A stretch of DNA of 10,647 bases. Source: JAXHUK01 sp034189725 (GTDB lineage Bacteria > Chloroflexota > Dehalococcoidia > SZUA-161). The position numbers were made by a program, and so were the translations under genes. The notes under the pieces were generated by a model. It had not been told where the DNA came from. It was given only the letters and a program-made list of their open reading frames with translations, and ran no database searches. The stretch covers positions 1-10,647 of the forward strand of contig JAXHUK010000103.1 of NCBI GenBank assembly GCA_034189725.1, in the 5' to 3' direction. This document shows, piece after piece, positions 5,721 through 10,647 of this stretch. Each line of letters starts with the position of its first letter. Positions within the stretch are counted from its first letter, which is position 1.

Positions 5721-8672
5721 ATGACCGGCGATGAACTCAGGGAGAAGTTTCTCCTTTTTTTCGAACAAAGGGGACACACGCGTGTTCCCAGCTCTTCCCT
5801 TGTCCCTCTGGGTGATCCGACGCTCCTGTTGACCAGTGCAGGAATGGTACAGTTTAAGCCGTATTTCACCGGAGAGGCAGTTGCTCCTGCACCACGACTG
5901 GCATCATGCCAGAAATGCTTCCGAACCACCGACATAGAGTCTGTGGGTAATCTCAAGCATCTGACGTTCTTCGAAATGCTGGGCAATTTCAGCATCGGTG
6001 ATTATTTCAAGAAAGAGGCTATTGCCTGGGCCTGGGAGTTTGTCCTCGATTGGCTCAAGCTTCCACAGGAAAAGCTATGGGTGACCATCTTTCTCGATGA
6101 CGATGAGTCGTTCTCTCATTGGCAGGAGATAGGTGTGGCGACCGACCGCATACTCCGTTTCGGGGAGAAGGACAATTTCTGGGGGCCTGCCGGTGAGACA
6201 GGCCCGTGTGGGCCTTGCAGCGAGATTCACTACGATTTCGGGGAGGAATACGGCTGCGGGAGCCCTGATTGCTCACCTGCCTGTGCCTGTGAGCGTTTCC
6301 TGGAAATCTGGAACCTGGTGTTCACGGAGTACTACCAGGATGCCGAAGGTAAACGCACACCGTTGCCGAGAAAGAACATCGATACCGGGATGGGCTTTGA
6401 GCGGACAGTGGCTGTGCTACAGGGGATACGCTCCCCGTATGATACCGATCTTTTTGCTCCGATAATCAAGAAAGTGTCGGAACTGGTGGGTCGCACGTAC
6501 GGTGAGGACGAGCATACAGACCGCGCAATGAGAGTAGTGGCAGAGCACAGCCGCGCAGCGACGTTTCTCATAGCGGACGGGGTTCGTCCGTCGAATGAGG
6601 GGCGAGGCTATGTGCTGAGACGAATTCTGAGGCGTGCTGCGATGTTTGGCAAGACCATGGGACTGGAGAAACCCTTTGTCTGCCACGTAGCGGACGTGGT
6701 TATAGCTAAAATGGGACATATCTATCCGGAACTTGTACGTAATCACGATACAGTTATCAGGGTAATTGAAACGGAGGAGGCGAGGTTTGCCGAGACGCTA
6801 GGTATAGGCCTACTGATCTTAAGGGGCATAATTTCTTTGAAGCAAGAGGCACAAAAAGGCATCGCGGATCTAGAGAAAAATATCAAATTTTACGCAACTG
6901 AAGCCGCGTTAGTTAGTGATGAAAACCAATTGTCGGAGCTCAAAAAAACGATCACAAAGAGTTTCCTTTCATCATATAGTTCGGGACTTGCACAGCTTGC
7001 GTTCATGCCACCGAGCGGGATGTCGCGTGGAGCTTCAGCACTAGGTGCGCAGCAAGCGTGCAGTGAAGTTTACAAAATAGTCGATGACATAGAGAATAAA
7101 ATTGAGTACTCAACGCAGATAGACATAAGAGAAACGGTAGAGGCTGGCATTCAGGAACTCTATAATAACATACGAACTATTTCTGGGCCCCAGATATTCG
7201 AACTTTACGATACCTATGGTTTCCCTGCGGAGTTGGCTACGGAGGTTGCTGCTGAAAATGGCCTGAAGGCTGATATCGAAGGATTCGAGAAAGAGATGGA
7301 GCAGCAGCGAGAGAGGGCGCGGTCTGCGCACAAGTTTGTGCTGGGTGAGGGCACAGCAATGGTGGATTATGCTGCTCTGGATCTGCCATCGACGGAGTTT
7401 GTCGGTTACAGGGAAACACACTGCAAAGCTAAAGTGCTTGTTTTGTCGGATGATGGCGGCATTTACGAGGTCGCTCATGAGGGCCAGCGGGTCGATGTGG
7501 TTTTAGACAGGACGCCGTTCTATGCCGAGAAGGGCGGGCAGATGGGTGATACCGGAGAGATTGCAGGCGGGAACGGACGGATAGCTGTCGAAGATGTGAT
7601 CTGGTTTGGGGCGGATATTGTGGTACACCGTGGTACGGTGATGCAGGGGGTGATAAACGTTGGAGAGCAGGTGACAGCAGCGGTTGACCTTTCACGACGC
7701 CTCGACGTCGCTCGAAACCATACAGCGACGCATTTGCTTCATGCCGCGCTACGTCAGGTTCTGGGAGACGATGTACACCAGGCAGGCTCTCTGGTGGCTC
7801 CCGATCATTTCAGATTCGACTTTTCCCAGGAGGCCCCGGTGCTCAAGGAGGAGTTGAGCCAGATACAGCAGATAGTCAACGAGAACATACGCCGCAATCT
7901 GGCGGTGACCAAGAAAGAGATGCCATATGCCCGGGCTGTAGCTGAGGGGGCGGTAGCCCTCTTCGGCGAGAAGTATGGTGATGTGGTCCGTGTGGTCAGG
8001 GTCGGAGGGGTGAAATCTCCGGTGAGCTTCGAGGTCTGCGGTGGCACTCATATTAACAGGACGGGCGATATAGGCTTTTTCCATATCATCAGCGAGGGTA
8101 GCATCGGGTCGGGGATGCGCCGCATCGAGGCAGTGACCGGCAGTGGAGCAGAGGCGCTAATCGAAGAGCGAGTCTCGACGTTGGAGAACGTGGCTCATCA
8201 ACTTCAGGTGCCCGCTGAGGATGTTCAGGGTAGGTTGGATGCAGTTCTCAAGGAGCTCGATGCCGAGCGGAAACGTGCCGTTGCTCTGGAGCTGAGGTTA
8301 TTCAGGGAGATGGCGGAGTCTCTGCTTGCGCAGGTTGAATCGATTGACGGGGTCTCTGTGTTAGCGGCGAGTGTTCCTGCGTCGAATAATGACGTTTTAC
8401 GTCACACCGGAGATATACTCAGGGAACGACTGGGTAGTGCAGTGATCGTGCTGGGGGCAGTGTGGGCTGATAAGCCGAACTTCCTGGCGATGGTAACTGC
8501 CGATCTGGTGGCACGCGGGCTGAATGCGGGGGAGATTGTAAAAGAAGTAGCTCGAGAGGCAGGTGGTAGCGGAGGAGGCCGGCCTCAACTGGGGCAAGGT
8601 GGCGGTAAGGAAAAGGGCAGGATGGAACAGGCGCTGAGGTTGGTCGCCAAGCTGGTGAGGGACAGGGTGTAG
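5721..8672 (+). CDS. alaS: Alanyl-tRNA synthetase with an extra internal segment
   Basis: Class II cytoplasmic enzyme that charges tRNA-Ala with alanine and clears mischarged Ser or Gly. Domains in order: catalytic core with the GHTRVPSSSLVP region (18-29), CQKCFRTTDIESVGN (63-77), GPCGPCSEIHYD (161-172) and DTGMGFER (221-228); tRNA-recognition helices with GVRPSNEGRGYVLRRILRR (287-305) and YDTYGFP (496-502); editing domain with HTATH (667-671) and CGGTH (773-777), supplying the usual zinc ligands; and the C-Ala domain ending in GGRPQLGQGGG (952-962). Four cysteines (179, 184, 188, 190) form a probable extra zinc site. At 983 residues it is over 100 longer than the usual 870-880. The excess is one in-frame segment at residues 371-486. 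All core motifs are intact, so the enzyme is probably active. The ATG at 5721 has GGAG 5 bases upstream. ruvX follows after 3 bases. Confidence 0.97.
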   Translation: MTGDELREKFLLFFEQRGHTRVPSSSLVPLGDPTLLLTSAGMVQFKPYFTGEAVAPAPRLASCQKCFRTTDIESVGNLKHLTFFEMLGNFSIGDYFKKEAIAWAWEFVLDWLKLPQEKLWVTIFLDDDESFSHWQEIGVATDRILRFGEKDNFWGPAGETGPCGPCSEIHYDFGEEYGCGSPDCSPACACERFLEIWNLVFTEYYQDAEGKRTPLPRKNIDTGMGFERTVAVLQGIRSPYDTDLFAPIIKKVSELVGRTYGEDEHTDRAMRVVAEHSRAATFLIADGVRPSNEGRGYVLRRILRRAAMFGKTMGLEKPFVCHVADVVIAKMGHIYPELVRNHDTVIRVIETEEARFAETLGIGLLILRGIISLKQEAQKGIADLEKNIKFYATEAALVSDENQLSELKKTITKSFLSSYSSGLAQLAFMPPSGMSRGASALGAQQACSEVYKIVDDIENKIEYSTQIDIRETVEAGIQELYNNIRTISGPQIFELYDTYGFPAELATEVAAENGLKADIEGFEKEMEQQRERARSAHKFVLGEGTAMVDYAALDLPSTEFVGYRETHCKAKVLVLSDDGGIYEVAHEGQRVDVVLDRTPFYAEKGGQMGDTGEIAGGNGRIAVEDVIWFGADIVVHRGTVMQGVINVGEQVTAAVDLSRRLDVARNHTATHLLHAALRQVLGDDVHQAGSLVAPDHFRFDFSQEAPVLKEELSQIQQIVNENIRRNLAVTKKEMPYARAVAEGAVALFGEKYGDVVRVVRVGGVKSPVSFEVCGGTHINRTGDIGFFHIISEGSIGSGMRRIEAVTGSGAEALIEERVSTLENVAHQLQVPAEDVQGRLDAVLKELDAERKRAVALELRLFREMAESLLAQVESIDGVSVLAASVPASNNDVLRHTGDILRERLGSAVIVLGAVWADKPNFLAMVTADLVARGLNAGEIVKEVAREAGGSGGGRPQLGQGGGKEKGRMEQALRLVAKLVRDRV
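6831..7184 (+). other. AT-rich in-frame insert of 116 codons within alaS
   Basis: Between ETLGIGLLILRG and SGPQIFELYDTYGFP, where AlaRS normally has only a 20-35 residue linker, this protein carries a long extra stretch. In-frame ATTTCT (Ile-Ser) occurs at 6831-6836 and again at 7179-7184, exactly 348 bases apart. Removing one repeat unit leaves an 867-residue protein, a normal AlaRS length. A hand count gives about 42% GC here against about 58% in 240 flanking bases (6541-6660 and 7261-7380). The encoded segment is mostly helical in style: a charged helix at about 372-428, a break at MPPSGMSRG, then a second helix at about 437-484. I recognise no domain, and no terminal inverted repeats are seen. 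The exact borders are uncertain, and a lineage-specific native expansion is possible. Confidence 0.6.
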
Positions 8673-8675
8673 GGG

Positions 8676-9089
8676 ATGCGTGCGCTGGGGATTGACTTCG
8701 GAGATAAACGGATTGGAGTAGCGCTCAGTGATCCTCTGGGTATCATTGCAAGTGCTCTCACCGTAATCGAGAACAAATCTGATGAGACTGCTCTGAAGCG
8801 CATCGTTGCTCTGGCCGGGGAGCATGAGGTTGAGTGTATAGTTGTCGGGCTGCCCCGTTCGCTGGATGGCAGCCTGGGTCCGCAGGCACAGAGGGTTCAG
8901 TCTTTCATCGAATCACTGATACAGTGCACCGACATTCCTGTTGTCACCTGGGATGAACGCTTCTCCACCTTTGATGCCGAGCGAATGCTGGTCGAAGCCG
9001 GGGTGAAGCGGGAGAAGAGGAAGAATCGTCGCGATTCCGTGGCTGCAGCAGTTATCCTTCAGGGCTACCTGGATAGTAGCAAGGGTTGA
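8676..9089 (+). CDS. ruvX: RuvX/YqgF-family nuclease (pre-16S rRNA processing / Holliday junction resolvase-like)
   Basis: A 137-residue RNase H-fold protein, the usual family length. Members have been linked to 5'-end maturation of 16S rRNA and to Holliday junction resolution. Visible acidic active-site motifs are GIDFGDKRIGVALSD (5-19, D7), VVGLPRSLDGSLG (56-68), WDERFST (92-98) and RRDSVAAAVILQGYL (118-132, D120). The start codon lies 3 bases after the alaS stop, and the G-rich end of alaS provides the ribosome binding region. The two genes are therefore almost certainly one transcript with coupled translation. The alaS-ruvX pairing is common in bacteria. Confidence 0.93.
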   Translation: MRALGIDFGDKRIGVALSDPLGIIASALTVIENKSDETALKRIVALAGEHEVECIVVGLPRSLDGSLGPQAQRVQSFIESLIQCTDIPVVTWDERFSTFDAERMLVEAGVKREKRKNRRDSVAAAVILQGYLDSSKG

Positions 9090-9098
9090 ATTCAAATA

Positions 9099-9137
9099 GC
9101 AAAATGCAAAATGGATAGCCACAGAGCACACAGAGGG
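9099..9137. repeat. Short direct repeats in the ruvX-aroE spacer
   Basis: The 111-base spacer contains a tandem GCAAAAT GCAAAAT (9099-9112) and, just after, two copies of CACAGAG 9 bases apart (9120-9126 and 9129-9135). The sequence looks like a worn interspersed repeat rather than coding DNA. No stop-adjacent terminator for alaS-ruvX is seen. Confidence 0.3.
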
Positions 9138-9138
9138 T

Positions 9139-9167
9139 TTGTAAATTGGGATTTGCGAAAGTACACT
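9139..9167 (+). promoter_or_regulatory. Possible promoter of aroE
   Basis: TTGTAA (9139-9144) and TACACT (9162-9167) are 17 bases apart, each matching 4 of 6 consensus positions. The start site would be near 9174, leaving a 27-base leader with GGAG at 9191-9194. Read-through from alaS-ruvX is equally possible. Confidence 0.3.
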
Positions 9168-9200
9168 TTAGCTCTGGCGTGTCCGGTCTAGGAGAAGCAG

Positions 9201-10064
9201 ATGACGAAGTATGTTGGTCTTATCGGGTATCCTCTGGGGCATTCGATCTCGCCCCCGATGCAGCAGGCGGCATTCGATCACCTGGGACTCGATGTTCGCT
9301 ACCAGCTATGGGAGACGGAGCAGGGTGATTTGTCAGCGGCGGTGGAGGGAATTCGCCAGTCGTCGAGGCTTGGTTCAAATGTCACCATACCGTATAAAGA
9401 GATGGTGATACCGCTCGTCGATGAACTGGATGACTTTGCCCGTGAGATCGGCGCAGTGAACACCCTGGTGAACCGGGATGGCAGGCTCGTGGGGTACAAC
9501 ACGGATGCTGGCGGGTTCGTTCAGGCGCTACGTCGCGAGGGGGGCTTCGATTCTGCAGGCAAACGCGTGGTGCAGCTTGGGGCTGGCGGGGTGGCGCGGG
9601 CGGTGAGCTTCGCGCTGGCCAGAGCAGGAGCGAAGTCGTTTGTTATCACAGACATTGTTGCTGAGCGGGCACGCGATTTGGCGTCGGACCTTGAGCAGAG
9701 CCGGAGTAGCGGTGCAGACACGGGTCTGGAGGTAACGGTGCTGTTTCAGGATGATCCCAAGTTCGTGGAAGCGCTATTGAACTGTGACCTGTTGATCAAC
9801 TGCACCCCGATAGGGATGAAGCACAGCGCCAGTGAGGGCGAGTCGCCGTTGGATGAGAAGCTCATCCCGAAGGGGATCATGGTTTACGACGTGGTATATA
9901 ATCCCCTGGAGACTCCGCTTCTCGCTGCTGCCAAAAGAGCAGGGGCAAACACCCTGGGCGGGCTGTCGATGCTGGTGTATCAGGGGGCGCTGGCCTTTGA
10001 GCTGTGGACAGGCAAGGAAGCGCCAGTTGACATAATGATGAATGTAGCGAAGAGCGCTTTATAG
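9201..10064 (+). CDS. aroE: Shikimate dehydrogenase
   Basis: A 287-residue cytoplasmic enzyme that reduces 3-dehydroshikimate to shikimate in the pathway to chorismate and aromatic amino acids. Substrate-site motifs are visible: GHSISP with S15 and S17, SNVTIPYK (59-66, catalytic K66), AVNTL (85-89, N87) and GYNTDAGGF (98-106, catalytic D102). The dinucleotide-binding loop is GAGGVARA (127-134), and the C-terminal helix carries GGLSMLVYQGALAFELWTG (253-271). At the end of the second Rossmann strand the usual NADP-type NRT is replaced by TDIVAERA (150-157, D151). An acidic residue there usually points to NAD use. The ATG at 9201 has GGAG with a 6-base gap. It follows ruvX by 111 bases on the same strand. 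Confidence 0.95.
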   Translation: MTKYVGLIGYPLGHSISPPMQQAAFDHLGLDVRYQLWETEQGDLSAAVEGIRQSSRLGSNVTIPYKEMVIPLVDELDDFAREIGAVNTLVNRDGRLVGYNTDAGGFVQALRREGGFDSAGKRVVQLGAGGVARAVSFALARAGAKSFVITDIVAERARDLASDLEQSRSSGADTGLEVTVLFQDDPKFVEALLNCDLLINCTPIGMKHSASEGESPLDEKLIPKGIMVYDVVYNPLETPLLAAAKRAGANTLGGLSMLVYQGALAFELWTGKEAPVDIMMNVAKSAL

Positions 10065-10068
10065 CGCT
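10053..10068 (+). repeat. Hairpin spanning the aroE stop codon
   Basis: AGCGCT-TTAT-AGCGCT folds into a 6-bp stem with a 4-base loop, and the TAG stop at 10062-10064 lies within it. No run of T follows, so a standard intrinsic terminator is unlikely. It may still slow decay of the 3' end. Confidence 0.3.
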
Positions 10069-10226
10069 GATTGGTTCGCGGCTTGTGCAGGTAGTTTTAA
10101 CTTTAACGAGTTAACTGCGGAGAGCGTGAGTTTGCTCATACATATGGGCAAATCGAGCGAATGCTGGCAGGATGGCAGTTACGATTAGGAGCCAACTCCC
10201 CAACATATATGCCTACTATATATAAA

Positions 10227-10231
10227 GGAGG
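10227..10231 (+). promoter_or_regulatory. Strong ribosome binding site that sets a GTG start
   Basis: AAAGGAGGTG at 10224-10233 is nearly perfectly complementary to the 16S rRNA tail, and its GGAGG core is 6 bases before the GTG at 10238. This site is the main reason to call a gene there. No confident promoter was found in the AT-rich bases upstream. Confidence 0.75.
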
Positions 10232-10237
10232 TGTACC

Positions 10238-10647
10238 GTGGATAAAGCTTGGGCATATGCTGGTTTGCAAGGTTGGGGTAGTGGTACACAGGTCGAGTTT
10301 CTAAAACCCTTGCTTGACGAACTTGTCAAATGGACAAAGAGTGTCTCAGAGGACTACCTATGGTTTCCCGGAGGATACACAGAATGGACGCTTGCAGGGC
10401 ACTTCGCGGTCATGGCAGACCGCTGTGATTTCATTCCCTTTCAGGAATATACACTCAAACTGCCCACATCCAAAGGGCCAGATTCTTCGGAGAAGATTGT
10501 AAGGCCTGATTTGTATATTGCTAGTAGAAACAAGGATGGGCAACCCTCAGTTTTATTCGAGTTCAAAGCACGGAACATGTCTTTGGGAGAGGAGTGGAAA
10601 GAACCAGTTAACATTCGAAATAGAATACAAGAGGCATACGATGAATT
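10238..10647 (+). CDS. Unrecognised protein with a PD-(D/E)xK nuclease-like motif, C-terminally cut
   Basis: 136 codons are open from a GTG start to the window end with no stop, so the gene is partial. I do not recognise the family. The protein has no signal peptide or membrane segment. It begins with an apparently helical region (GTQVEFLKPLLDELVKWTK, residues 16-34). Later, RPDLYIASRNKDGQPSVLFE (89-108) is followed by FK, so P90-D91 and E108-x-K110 fit the PD-(D/E)xK core of restriction-like nucleases, with hydrophobic strands on both sides of the turn. E20 could serve as the upstream helix-1 acid. Base composition is visibly more AT-rich than aroE. A restriction-type or defence nuclease is one possibility. 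The motif is short and could occur in an unrelated protein. Confidence 0.7.
   Translation, partial: MDKAWAYAGLQGWGSGTQVEFLKPLLDELVKWTKSVSEDYLWFPGGYTEWTLAGHFAVMADRCDFIPFQEYTLKLPTSKGPDSSEKIVRPDLYIASRNKDGQPSVLFEFKARNMSLGEEWKEPVNIRNRIQEAYDE

Noticed and set aside
6831..7184. Intein within alaS
   Set aside because: The segment is only 116 residues, does not start with Cys or Ser at a splice junction, lacks a terminal His-Asn before Cys/Ser/Thr, and shows no intein blocks.
7110..7478. Minus-strand ORF of 122 codons crossing the right edge of the alaS insert
   Set aside because: It runs past the insert into conserved alaS sequence, resembles no family and has no matching ribosome binding site, so it is a shadow frame.
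10053..10068. Intrinsic terminator after aroE
   Set aside because: The hairpin is present but is not followed by a T-rich tract.

Overview
The window looks like a bacterial chromosome segment, carrying core housekeeping genes beside osmotic-stress genes, with one end running into a possible accessory gene. Several traits fit Chloroflexota, perhaps Dehalococcoidia: a mid-50s GC in coding DNA, an alaS-ruvX-aroE run, a GT20 trehalose-phosphate synthase of the RxDRxEPSK type, and an alanyl-tRNA synthetase with a Cys4 insert. That placement is an inference from gene style and would need a tree to confirm.

Left part (1-1942): the minus-strand gene for the carboxyltransferase (beta) subunit of a biotin-dependent acyl-CoA carboxylase or decarboxylase, cut at its C-terminus by the window edge. 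A noncoding, AT-rich stretch of about 535 bases separates it from a plus-strand gene. It holds candidate divergent promoters and small palindromes.

Middle (1943-5566): an osmotic-stress group. A small mechanosensitive channel (MscS family) is followed 38 bases later by trehalose-6-phosphate phosphatase (otsB). Trehalose-6-phosphate synthase (otsA) lies on the opposite strand, tail to tail with otsB, with a 44-base overlap of the coding ends. Trehalose made by OtsA and OtsB protects against high osmolarity, and the channel releases solutes on sudden dilution.

Right part (5567-10064): otsA and alaS diverge from a 154-base spacer with two well-formed sigma70-type promoters arranged back to back. 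The otsA promoter would start transcription on or next to its ATG, suggesting a leaderless mRNA. alaS (983 aa, over 100 longer than usual) carries an in-frame, AT-richer segment of 116 codons in its tRNA-recognition region, bounded by a 6-bp direct repeat. ruvX follows 3 bases after alaS, and aroE (shikimate dehydrogenase, probably NAD-preferring) follows after a 111-base spacer.

Right edge (10065-10647): a 173-base spacer, then the start of an unrecognised gene with a near-perfect ribosome binding site and a PD-(D/E)xK nuclease-like motif, cut by the window end.

No tRNA, rRNA, CRISPR array, insertion sequence or convincing intrinsic terminator was seen. The strongest unexplained signal is the insert in alaS.
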